DNA from: Rhizophagus irregularis | Taxonomy: Eukaryota; Glomeromycota; Glomeromycetes; Glomerales; Glomeraceae | Length of the DNA stretch: 64,000 nucleotides | Assembly (NCBI RefSeq): GCF_026210795.1 | Contig: NC_089458.1 | Span: 1,240,001 to 1,304,000 of the forward strand | Reading direction: 5' to 3' | In this document: positions 39,585 through 51,090 of the stretch, piece after piece | Layout of the letters: every line of letters starts with the position of its first letter | Position numbering within the stretch: the first letter of the stretch is position 1 | Made by a program: the position numbers and the translations under genes | Notes under the pieces: generated by a model | Told to the model about the DNA's origin: nothing | Database searches by the model: none | Seen by the model: only the letters and a program-made list of their open reading frames with translations

Positions 39585-41788
39585 ATGGCTCTGGTTCAAC
39601 AACATACCGTGAACGATTCTACAGTTTTTGTATCTTATCAAGATTCTTCTGATATAACTTTTCAAAAGAACATGGCTCACATAAACGTTCGAAGAAATGA
39701 CCCTCGTCTGGATTCTGCTATTTGTATGCCTTCGGCTAAGAAGTCGACTGCTGTTTACACTCCTCCATACAAGAAGAATGAGAGTTTGGAAAGATGGGTT
39801 GATAATTTGTTAAAGGAATTGGACCATATCATGTCGACAAATTTGAATATTGATCCTACTCAAAATAATAGTCAAAGAGTAAAAGAGGTAACGTAATCAT
39901 TATTTCGTTAGTCATGTGACTTTTAAACTTATATCATCTTTCATATATTCATATATAAATATATATATAAAAATATATATTATTTTTATTTTCTTTTATT
40001 TTTTTATATTATAGTTAATCAAGAAAATAGATGAACGTTTAAGTAATACATTAGAACATACCGATGAAAATATTCGTGATGTTTGTATTTTTCACTTCTT
40101 AAACACTTTCTTCATTATCTTTTTTTACTCAATCAATTATTATTATAATAGTTTGTACTCGAAAAGAAAGATGAATGTGAATTATTACTTAAAAATGTAA
40201 GTATTTATTTTAATATTTAATAAACGAATGCATGTAATCTTCGTAGTATTTACATAAATGCCATCATCAATGAAAAATTAGGAAACTCAAAGTGATGACT
40301 CAACAATCGAAATATCATCAGAAGATATGAATATGGAGAACACACTTTCTGTTGACAAGTTGCATGAAAAGTTATTAGAGGTATTTATAAATCAAAAGTT
40401 TTTAAATATCTTACAATGCTTTTTCTTTCTTTACAAAATACTTATATTACTTTACCGTTATTATAGTGCAACATGAAACCTGTACAAGATAAAAAGAATC
40501 CAATAAAGCGTGCTGGTACTTTTTTAAGTAAGGTTGCAAAATCAGCAAAGAAACATGCAGACAGAGGTATCAAATTATCACAAAAAGTAGATAAAACAAC
40601 AAAATTTGAACAGGAAGCTAAAAAAAGAATTGCAGCTGCTCGTTTAAAGGGAGGAAATTCATCAACTAGTATTGGTACAGTTGAAAGAAAATCAAAATAT
40701 GAACGATTACTTAATGGTCGTTACCTTATTGATAAAAAAGACAGTATTGGTGAAGGACATCATGGAAAAGTAATAAAGGGTATATATAAAATTTTATAAT
40801 CAAATCATTTGAATGTTTTGGATGTTTGGATAATTCTAATGTTTTATATTACAATTCAGGTATTGATCTTGAAACAAAACAACGTGTTGCTGTTAAATGT
40901 TTGAAAAAACAATTCACTTGTTCAGTAGGTAAGATACAATATGCTGATGCAAAACAGAAAAAGAAAAATCTAGAAATAATACATGAAGGAAGAATGATGT
41001 TACAAATGCAAGAATTGGTACGTAATTACTAAATTTTAAAAGTTTTTAAACCGAAATTATATGAGCTAACCCAAATTCCCAAATTGTTTTTATAGCCAAA
41101 TCTAGTTCCATTATTGGATCTTGTTGAGACATCAAAAAAGGTATACTATATTATGCCATTAGCAAATAAAGATTTAAGCGATGTTATATATCGACGACGA
41201 ATGACTGAGCCTTGCGCGCGTGTATTATTGAAACAAATATTTGAAGCTGTCAAATCATTACACGATTCGGGATTTGTTCATCGTGACATTAAACCTGAGA
41301 ACATTATGTTATATCAAGGTGGATGTGCAAAACTTGGTGATTTTGGACTTTCAACAGAATTTGGATATCACTCCGGATTACAAGTTGTAGGAACTCCAGC
41401 ATTTGCCGCCCCTGAAGTTCTTGGTCAATTTCATCGAACTGATAAATTAGGATGGCTTAATTATAAACGTGCCGATTTATGGTCATTAGGAGCAACATTA
41501 TATGTTTGGTAATTATTAATTAATTTTTAATTAGTTATTTTTTTTCTTTATATAAGTTTATTTTAATTAACTAAATTTATTGTATATAGTCTCGCTGGAC
41601 GATATCCATTTGATGATCAAAGTCCAGTATCTGAACAAGCTGCAGCTGGAATACCATTTCCTGAAAAAAGATTCAAACACTGTTCACCAGAAGCAATCGA
41701 TCTTATCAAAAAACTTATGGTTGTTGACCCAATTAAACGAGTTTCAATCGATGATGCATTGAACCATCCTTTCTTCACTAACCCATAA
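39585..41788 (+). CDS. Serine/threonine protein kinase with long N-terminal region
   Basis: 531 aa from eight exons: 39585-39887, 40015-40080, 40152-40196, 40282-40380, 40467-40779, 40860-41017, 41096-41508, 41590-41788. The first 250 residues are non-catalytic, with helical stretches (NNLLKELDHIM, KKIDERLSNTLEH) and a basic segment (KVAKSAKKHADRGIKLS). The kinase domain starts near residue 260: a glycine loop (SIGEGHHGKVIKG), the catalytic lysine in RVAVKCLKK, HRDIKPENIM, DFGLS, GTPAFAAPE, DLWSLGATLY, and a last helix ending HPFFTNP. All catalytic residues are present. It resembles the CAMK group, but no orthologue is named. One donor is GTTTGT (40081). Confidence 0.88.
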
Positions 41789-44555
41789 TTTGTGTTAATA
41801 ATCAATTGAGAAAAAAATTTTATTTCATTTAATTATTTTTTTTTTCCACTTACATATTTCTTGACACAATTAGTGCATTAGTGCGCATACACAAAAGTAT
41901 TTATATATATATATATATTATTATTATTTTGGAGGAATTATTTTTTAGTCTAGTTTAAAAAAAAATTTTGATGGACATTGTTTTCGAAGAAACGATTTTT
42001 CAGATAATTCAGACAACGCTGAAGTTGCTGGTTCTGGTGATTTATTGAATGGGAGCTGCATCGGTCTTTGACCAATATAGTTATTAGTTATTACCACATA
42101 CAATAATCATTAGTCAACTTTCTTGAAAAAAAAAAATATACTTTAAATTGTTTCTTCATTTAATATTTTATTTAGTGGTAGGTTGCACAATTAGTTTGTT
42201 TTTTCCCGCTTCAACTATTTTCTTTTGTAATTAATTTTTTTATAGTGTCTTTTTCATTCTAAACAATTTCTTTACGTTAGCTGGCCTGACGTATCAAGAA
42301 CAAAACAAAAAATCGATGGGTTACCAAAATTAATTCGTGCACAGCCCAGTATATATTTTATCGAAAAAATTCTTTTTTTTTTTTTTTACCTTTTATTTCT
42401 TTTCTTTTCTTTTTTCTTTTTCTTTATCGTATCCCCCCCCCCTTTTTTTAGTAACGTTATCGTTAATTGATCTTCGTTACTTTTGTAATATTTTTCGATA
42501 CCCTTCCCTTTTTTTAAAAAAAATGGACAATTGTTAAATATAATTTTCATTTACATTTTTTTTTTTTTTTTTTTTTGAAAAAAAATTCGCTTCTTTTTTG
42601 TAGATTAAAATATATAGATGGGCCGTGATACGTAATTATTTTGGGATTAACAAAAAAAAAAAACCTTGTAATATTAATTCTTTTTGACGATTCGAGAGAG
42701 TTATAGAATTTCGTTTGATTGAATTTACGACGCGTCATTTTAAGTGGCACCTCTAGTTTTTTCGAATCGTTAAGGAAAAAAAAATTTTTTTTTTGTCCTC
42801 TTTTTATAATCTCGGTTCTTATTTTTGTTTGATTTTATTTTATTTTTTTTTCTTCTCATACTTTGAGCAAATTCACTTTAGTTTTTTTTCTTTTCCTTAA
42901 ATCCAAGGTTTTTTTTTTATTTTACGAACTTTATATCATTAAAAAAAAATAAACTAAAAAAAAACAATAAAATCATTAAATATTCAAACATTAATTGATA
43001 ATGGGGAACAAATTAGTTTTTTTTCTTGGTGGTATATTTCATTTGCATAGTTCAGATGAGATATTGAGATCTCGCGTATGCGGCGCAGTAAAAGAGTCAA
43101 AAAGGACCAACCAATCATTAATTGTGAACTTCTTACATATTTAAAAAATCTATACTCGGAGAAGTTAATAAAGTTAATAATAAATAATAATAATATAAAA
43201 ATTTATTATATAAAATTTTCAAGTATTTCAAATTAAATGTTTATTATTTGGGCGTTTTTTTTTTTTGATTATCAATATTTACTGGGCAAAAAAAAAAAGT
43301 AAATAAAGCCTAAAACTGAAAAAAAAAATCAGGAATTTTTTCTTTTTTCCTTTTTTTTTTTTTTGTTTCAAAAAAACCAAAGAATTTTTTTTAAATCGGA
43401 TATAAAAAGTTTCACAAAATATATTATAATAAAAAATTGCATGTACTTTCCGGTTTGATACTCACATGAAGGAGAAAGAAAAAAAAAAAAAAAAGATTAT
43501 AAATTATAAATTATGTACAATAATTTTATAATAAATGATTTTTTATCTTAAAAGGGCTGTAAAGGCTGTAAAAAACTGTAAAAAAAAATAATAAATAAAA
43601 TATAAAAATAAAATAAATAAAATATGTATAAAAAAAAAGTTTCATTGTTTTTTAAAAAATCAGTCAAAAAGGGAAAATCAAAAAAAAGCCTTTTTCATTT
43701 TTGGAAGAATAAACTGATGAACCGAAAGATTAAACAGAATAATATTAGCGTAAAATCCAATAAAATATAAATTGAGGCTTTTTATTGCATAAATAACATC
43801 TGTGTCATATTTTTTATTATTTGCATTTTGCATATAAATGCATATTTTTTTTTTATTATTATTATTATTTTTTTTACATCACTTACATAATCTAATATAA
43901 TTATTCAAAAAAAGAATTATATATTATACATTGTATACATAATATAGAAAGTTGAGTTATAATTTAAAGTTTGAATAATGAAAAGAATTTTTTATTATTA
44001 TTATTTTAGGACATAAATGAAACCTCCCTTTTTTAAAAAAGAAAACCCCCGAATAAATTTATAATAATTTATAATAATAATTTATTATGGTTTATTATGA
44101 TTTATAACTTTATATGGTTTATCAAATTTCATTATAAAAAAAAAAATAATTTATAAATAATTTTTTTTAAAAAAAACTTTAAAATTATATTTAGATGATG
44201 GCGAAAAAAAAATCCCTGAAACGTTTGATGTAAAATAATTTCAATATATAAATAGATTTAAACTTTATGTATAATATAATGTATAATTTATCTTTTTTTT
44301 TTTTTTTTTAAAGTTCAATTAATATTAAATTTACAGACTTTATACAGCTACAGTCAATGTACATACAGTTAATGTCTTTGCATTACTTTTAATAATAACA
44401 ATATAAATTTATTTTTTGAACAATTGATTATGACGAATTCTGAATCAACGAAAAAAAGAATTTAGATGTAAATCATGTAGGATATGTAGGATATGTAATT
44501 AATTACTCCCCATTAACTTTAATTGTTCTATCTGCAACTTGATGTGATTTTTTCA
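41789..44555. other. Low-complexity intergenic region
   Basis: About 2.8 kb dominated by T and A runs and CT-rich stretches. No coding exon, RNA gene or organised repeat could be supported. Confidence 0.55.
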
Positions 44556-45117
44556 TTATTCTTGTTCTTTCTTTTTAAAAGCTTCCAATCTTTTCCGATT
44601 CCTTGTTAAAATCATTTTTTTTACTTTCTCCCTTTCAAGATCCGTCATTTCATGCCTTATTATTTATTATTTATAATAAAGCTATTTTAGATCCATAAGA
44701 ATAAGCCACTTAAGGGGGAAAATAGAATAATACTTACCAATTGTTAATTATATTAATTCTTCCATCTTCATTAACTACTACAGGTCCCAGATTTCTTAAT
44801 TTGTAACTATTGTCTAAGCCACGTTTTTTTACATCGTCATTCTCAGATTCTTTTACGGATTCTTCGGAATGTTCAGGAAGTGCTAAAATTGGTTTTTGAT
44901 CTTTTTGATCCGTTAATTGATCTTGATCTTCATCTAAGGGTTCTTTTTGTTGTTTAAAAGGTGATGATGTAGAAGTTGACGTGGTTGAATATGTTGCAAC
45001 ATGATAAGAACTTAATTTTGATTTCTTGATAATATAAGAGGAAATTATTGAGATTTTGGAGATTTTTGAATTTTTAATTTTAAATACCCGGGATGATATA
45101 TTAATTAGGCCAAACAT
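44556..45117 (-). CDS. Small putative mitochondrial protein
   Basis: 159 aa from two minus-strand exons, 45117-44738 and 44655-44556, joined in phase within a Trp codon. The first 45 residues are basic, hydroxylated and almost free of acidic residues (VFKIKNSKISKISIISSYI), as in a mitochondrial presequence. A low-complexity Gln/Asp/Glu linker follows. The C-terminal block reads LGPVVVNEDGRINIINNW and then MTDLEREKVKKMILTRNRKR, a compact VNEDG...NW..MT..E pattern that looks conserved, though I cannot name the family with certainty. It is divergent from NAMPT. Confidence 0.65.
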
Positions 45118-45759
45118 TCTTGGCCAAAATTAAATTTTTATAGGTAATTTTGTGGTCGTATATATTATTTATGTTACCTGTATATTGCGTCACAGTCACT
45201 CATAATAATTATCTGTTGTATTGTAATTTTTTGTAATTTGCAATTCCTAATGCGGGTTAGCTATGCGCAGCATATCAATTCTTGGAAGACGTATTGTGAA
45301 TGATGATTGGCCAGACAATATACCTTAAATCAGCAAATAATGAAATTAGCAAGTGAATCATTATCGTATCAACTATCAACTTTATCATAACTGAAAAAAA
45401 ACAATATAACTAACTATGTATAGTATAATAAAAAAGAGGTTAAAAAATCAAACATATGATCCATCATGCTCTTAATGAATATCTCATATATGGAACTAGC
45501 CATGTAACGATAAAAATTCGGTTGATAAAAAAAACCAAATCATATCATTTAAATGTAATTTTTTTTCCCACAAAAAAAAAAATTAATTTAAATATAAAAG
45601 GGTTGAATTTTATTTTGTGGAAGTATCAACCTTTTTGCAGGTAAATATAATCGTTTGAACCATATATTAACAAGTCTTTTTTTTTCTCACTTTCACCTTT
45701 TTTATATATATGACAGAGTTTGTAAATTTAAAACTTGAACTCACTTGACTTATAACAAC
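45118..45759. other. Divergent intergenic region, mitochondrial-like gene/NAMPT
   Basis: 642 bases of AT-rich promoter DNA. A short open frame at 45456-45644 has no coding character. Confidence 0.5.
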
Positions 45760-46357
45760 ATGTCTGGCTTTCGAGGTCTTCCACTTTTGGTTATGACTGA
45801 TTCTTATAAACCTTCTCACTCACTCTTATTTCCTGATTCCGTAAAGGTGTTTACACGTACTTTTTTTTGAAAAAAAAAAATTGTAATGATAATTATTTAT
45901 TATTTTATTATTATTTTTTTTATGCATATATATATATATATATATATTTTATAGAGTGTTGCATATGGAGAGTTTAGGAAAAGTTATGATAATGATAAAG
46001 AAGATACGCGTGTTTTGTTCTGTGGAATCCGATACATGTAAATTCATTTTTAAACATATTTAATTTATTTAATTTAATTCTATTTGTTTTTTAATTTTTA
46101 AAAATTAATAAAAAAAAAAAATTTTTATACATAACAATTTGATGGTTTGAATTCAATGGTTTTGAATTCGATGGTTTGATCTTACGTAATCAAAAAAAAT
46201 AAATAAATTAAATTGTAAAAAAATAAAAGAATTGAAAACTATATTGCTATTAAATGGACTCAAAAGGATGTGGATTTGGCTGAAAAGTTTTTTTCTACTC
46301 ATAATGCTGGATTTACACCCTTTCCGTTCCCTAAAGATTTGTTTCTAAAGGTAAAAA

Positions 46358-46388
<31 letters not shown>

Positions 46389-48380
46389 TTTCTATTTTCA
46401 ATATCAATTATTTATCATCAATCTTTTAGTTTATCAAAGAAAATGATGGATATTTTCCGGTAAAAATTGAAGCTTTACCAGAAGGTACTTCATGTCATGT
46501 GCATACTCCAGTTTTTCAGATCACTGCCGAGAAAGAATATTCTTCGTTGGTCACATTTTTGGAAACGCAACTTACTATGGTTTGGGTAATTATCATCAAA
46601 AACAATTTTTTTTTTCTTCCTTTTTATCATTCATTTTAATTATCCTTATTCATTGTCTTGATTTTTAAAGTATCCAACAACGGTTGCAACTCTTTCGCGT
46701 CGCGCACGTGACCGAATAGAAAAAGCTTATCAAGAAACAGTTGATGATGATGGATACTGGTCATTGGAAAGGTATACATTTATGACATGAGAAAAAATGT
46801 ATTATTGCATCTTTTGCCCCTTGTACTACCTACCAAACTCACGAAACATTATTACACGGATATTAACTTCAAAAAATGATTGATTTAGTCGATTACATGA
46901 TTTTGGATTTCGAGGAACTACTTGCATTGAGCAATCAATTATTGGTGGTTCAGCTCATTTGGTTTGTAATAATATGATATCGTGATGTTAATTGTTTCAT
47001 ATTCTTAAATAGATCATTAAAAATTTCCCTTATATAATTTTTTAGTTGAATTTTTCTGGAACAGACACTATGAGCGCCGCTTATTATGTTCAATTTACAT
47101 TGAATAATGGTAATCCTATTGCCACTTCAATTCCGGCAACTGAACACTCGATCATGACGGCATATAAATCAGAAAGAGTACGTAAATATAATACATCAAT
47201 TTATCATTAATTATGATATTGGTTAAAATACACACGATGGTTGCAATGAGATATTAATCAAAAATCGATTATATGTTGTTTCACTACCAATTTGAGTTAA
47301 TATAATCTCATATTTTTCTTGATTGAATCTTTAAAAGGAAGCTATGCTACAAGTGATTAATCAGTATGGTTCTGGAGCGTATTCATGTGTGATGGATTCT
47401 TATGATTATTCCAATGCATTGAACAAGATACTTCCGTCAATTTCCAAGCAAAAAAATGAAAAAGGTGGATACATGGTACTAAGACCTGACAGTGGTGACC
47501 CAGTTGAAGCTGTCTTAATGGCTTTAAAGTAATTACAATTTATATTAAAATTATAAAATTGTAAAAATATAAGATCAATTATTCTAACTGACATTTTTTA
47601 TTAATAGAGCTGCGGATGAAGTGTTTGGTAGCGATGTTAATAAAAAAGGGTATAAAGTGATACGTGGAGCTGGTGTCATCCAAGGTGACGCTATAACTAT
47701 TAGTAGTTTAGAAAAAATTTTGAAAGCAATAAAAGAAGCCGGTTACTCTGCTCAAAATGTTGCCTATGGTATGGGTGGCGGTTTATTACAAAAACTTAAT
47801 CGTGATACCATGAGTTTTGCTACCAAACTTAGTCATCTTACCTATAGTGATGGAGAAGCAAGGTAAGGATGAGCATTCATAATGATAGAGCATTCATAAG
47901 GATAAACATTCATTTCATAAGGATAAAAATTTTGTGAAAAAAATTTAATAATATCTAATAATCCAATCCATAATTAATATACAGGGATATCATGAAGACG
48001 CCAAAATCCGATACCGGAAAAATTAGTTTACCGGGTGAATTCGGTGTTATAAAGAACAAAGAGGGGGTTAGTACTATTATATATGTGTATATTCTTCTTG
48101 ATCATTTATATTTTAACAACCGATATTTATACTATTCATTCTTTAGGTTCCGATCGTTCATCCAAAAGAAAATTGTTTAGAAAATGATCCGAAAAATTTA
48201 TTAAAGGTTGTATATGATCATGGTAAAGTGTGTGAATGGGAAGATTTTGATACTATTAGGAAACGTGTTGCAAAAGAATGGCCATCTTTACCACCTACAT
48301 ATGATAACATTAGTCCTGAACTTAAGGTTAAAATTGGAAAAGTTGTACAGGAGATCAAGGAACGTCAAAAGAATTCATAA
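45760..48380 (+). CDS. NAMPT: Nicotinamide phosphoribosyltransferase
   Basis: Makes NMN from nicotinamide and PRPP, the first step of NAD salvage without deamidation. Eleven exons: 45760-45846, 45955-46037, 46230-46350, 46430-46585, 46671-46771, 46889-46961, 47046-47177, 47338-47528, 47608-47862, 47985-48066, 48147-48380; 504 aa against 491 in human. Conserved blocks appear in order: VMTDSYKPSH, FGFRGTTCIEQSIIGGSAHL, NFSGTDTM, SIPATEHS (catalytic His region), MVLRPDSGDPVE, VIQGDAITISSLEKIL, NVAYGMGGGLLQKLNRDT. All catalytic motifs look intact and every intron is GT-AG and in phase. Most studied fungi use nicotinamidase plus nicotinate phosphoribosyltransferase instead, so the gene is notable. 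Confidence 0.95.
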
Positions 48381-49072
48381 ATATTTTATAATTTACCATG
48401 TAACATATATATACATAATTCACATTTTTTTTTATTTTATTTTTTTTTTTTGTTTTTTTTTCTTTTTTTAAAAGTTAATTTTTTAAAGTCTAACATATAT
48501 ACTATTTTTTTTTAAAAAAAAAGTTTCATGATAAAAAAAAAAAAAGTAATAAGCTAAAAAAAAAAATTTGAATGTTAACATAATTTTTTTCTTCTAAATA
48601 AATTGGAAACAATATGTTGTTTCAAATCAATTATTACTTGAAGATACTTTTACAAGATAACGACATATATAATATACCTAGAATAATATACAGTTACCCA
48701 TGTTGCCATGTACTCTAATAATAATTAAACTTTTTAATATTTTTAATCCCAATCACCAAGTAGACAATCATGCCTTATTTCAACAAGTATTGTTTACGAA
48801 GCACGTGGATAGCCCTCGCTTATATTTTAGTGTTCAACACCATAATATACGCGAAAAAATATGGTAGATTTCTTGATGGGTAAATTAAAAAAAAAAGGGG
48901 TGATCGGTTATAATGTCACAAGATTTATGAGCTAGATTTTTTTGGTGTCTGTGGGTCCTTTGATAAAAAAGGTGAACTTTGAAAATTTGTGAATTCTTGA
49001 TAAAAAATAATTTTAAACTTGATATAAAAAAAAAAGTAAATCCCTTGCTCAGAAATTGATTCACACATCAGA
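48381..49072. other. Convergent intergenic region NAMPT/F-box
   Basis: AT-rich 3' flanks of two convergent genes; poly-T runs near 48427-48475. Nothing else seen. Confidence 0.55.
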
Positions 49073-50647
49073 TCATTCCCACTCTATTATATATTTACGT
49101 TGATATTGAGTAGGCTTAAGTTCGCATCCCTTAAAAATCCAACCCTTGTCTTTTGAAATTTCTCTTGCCATTTTATCAATATCCACATTCTTTGGATTTT
49201 GCCAATTAAATTTAAAAGATTTCAATTTATCACATTTTAACTCTTTTAAAAAAGTGTTGACTTGTACTTTTCCTAAAATACTATAACCAATTGTAATATT
49301 ATTAATAGATTCTGGAATTTCTCTAGCAAAGGTTTCAAGAATAGAATTTCTAATAGGAAATATTATACAAAGATCAATTGATTTTAAATAAGGATTATTT
49401 TTAAATATTAAATAAATGAATTTCATATCATTTTGATCATTGGTAGCACAAGAAAAAGAAGTTAAATTTGAACAACATTGAGAAATGGTTTTAAAAGTAT
49501 CTTTCATAATTACATCTAATACATTCATACTAAGATGATTCAAATTTGTAGAATGATTTTGTATAAAATTCATAATTGGTTCAGAAACATAAGCCATATA
49601 TTGTTGATTTCTTGATTTGATATCATCAAAACTTAAAGATTTTAACTTTGGAAATTTAATATTTGAAAATAAATCATGATTTCCTTCGAAATTAAAATTT
49701 TTAAAACTTAATTCTTGTAAATTATAAAAATTTTCGAAACTACTAAAAAGATCAACATCAATACTACAACTTTGTTCTAAAGTTAAACTTTTTATAGAAT
49801 GAGAATGATCCCTTAATTTTAATATGATTGGATAAATAAATAAATTTCCTGAATCATCTTTATAATGAAATTTTTCGAGATTTTTTTGTGAACTAATTAA
49901 ATTAATAATAAGATCTGAATCAAAACAAGTAATTGTTGATTTATAACTTATTTCTAATTCAATATCTTTAATTTTATCGTTTATACAATTAATTAATTCA
50001 CTTAAAATTAATGAATCTTGTGGTTTTAATTTTAATGTTAAACTTTTTAAAGTGGAAAAACATTTTTTTGTTTCAGGTATTTTAAAAAAGGGTTCTAAAT
50101 ATTTTGAAAATTTATGGCAATCAATTGTGTTTATAATAAGAGTTTCAATATTTGAATTAGAAGTAATTATTTTCCAAATTTTTTCAAATATTGATGATGA
50201 ATTATTATATTTTTTAAGATTTTTAAATTTGATTTCTTCTTTTTTTTTATCTTCGGTTAGGTAAAATATCATTTTTAACATATTTGTAAGATCAAGTTTT
50301 TTAATAAAATAAGGGTAATCAAATCTTGTTAATATAGTTGATTCTTTAAAAGATTTTATAATAGGTTGTTCTTTATCATCATCATTATTATCAATAGTGG
50401 AGGTAGAGGATAAAGTGTGAGTAGTAGTGAAGGGATTATAAGATAATAAGGTTAAAAGTATTTTATAAGAAATTTTCTCTTCTTTTTGATTTTTGAAAGG
50501 ATTTCTCCAAAGTATTGAAACAATATTTGAACACCATAATCGGTTTACTAATAATATTGAATATAACGTTTTTGTATCATTCTCATCTATATATTTAAAT
50601 ATTTCTTGTAAACACTCACTAGGTAAGTAAGGTGAATATTCACCCAT
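49073..50647 (-). CDS. F-box protein with leucine-rich repeat-like region
   Basis: 524 aa in a single uninterrupted exon. The N terminus (LPSECLQEIFKYIDEND, LLVNRLWCSNIVSILWRNPF) is an F-box, expected to bind SKP1 in an SCF ubiquitin ligase. The rest is leucine-, asparagine- and serine-rich with irregular repeats (LKSLTLKL, IKSLTLEQ, LQELSFKNF, LKSLSFDD) like LRRs that would bind a substrate. Single-exon F-box/LRR genes of this type are heavily expanded in arbuscular mycorrhizal fungi. The absence of introns contrasts with its neighbours and fits retroposition or tandem family expansion. The substrate is unknown. It shares a 443-bp divergent promoter with the CEP135-like gene. Confidence 0.82.
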   Translation of the reverse strand: MGEYSPYLPSECLQEIFKYIDENDTKTLYSILLVNRLWCSNIVSILWRNPFKNQKEEKISYKILLTLLSYNPFTTTHTLSSTSTIDNNDDDKEQPIIKSFKESTILTRFDYPYFIKKLDLTNMLKMIFYLTEDKKKEEIKFKNLKKYNNSSSIFEKIWKIITSNSNIETLIINTIDCHKFSKYLEPFFKIPETKKCFSTLKSLTLKLKPQDSLILSELINCINDKIKDIELEISYKSTITCFDSDLIINLISSQKNLEKFHYKDDSGNLFIYPIILKLRDHSHSIKSLTLEQSCSIDVDLFSSFENFYNLQELSFKNFNFEGNHDLFSNIKFPKLKSLSFDDIKSRNQQYMAYVSEPIMNFIQNHSTNLNHLSMNVLDVIMKDTFKTISQCCSNLTSFSCATNDQNDMKFIYLIFKNNPYLKSIDLCIIFPIRNSILETFAREIPESINNITIGYSILGKVQVNTFLKELKCDKLKSFKFNWQNPKNVDIDKMAREISKDKGWIFKGCELKPTQYQRKYIIEWE

Positions 50648-51090
50648 TTTTTTTTTTTTTTAAATTTATTTTTTAATTTATTTTATTTATTATGAAGGAA
50701 AAGAAAAAAAAAAAGGAACAAAGGTAATGGTGGGAAAAAATTATGGAAAAATGAAGGCTTTATATATTTATAAGCTTCATTTATATTCATGTTATACGTT
50801 TTTTTTTTCAAAAATAACGGATTCATTTACGGATAAAATTGTCCGATTAGTAAGTAAGTCAATCTTAGCTGCGGTATTGGTATTGCCTTTAAATGAATTT
50901 TTTGAATTGCATAAATAAACAAAAAAGCGAAAGTAGATGGGAAACATATGACTGATGATTTTTTGATTAATCTGTACGACTTACAATTTTTTTGATTTTC
51001 CAGATTTTCCATGTTTCAAATTCCAAAAATAAAATTTTTGTATATATTAATACCAAATTTATAATTTTTTACAAACCGTAAAAAAATATA
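50648..51090. promoter_or_regulatory. Divergent promoter region F-box/CEP135-like
   Basis: 443 bases between two start codons. Contains TATATATTTATAA (50760-50772) and poly-T runs close to the F-box start. Promoter role is inferred from position. Confidence 0.4.
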
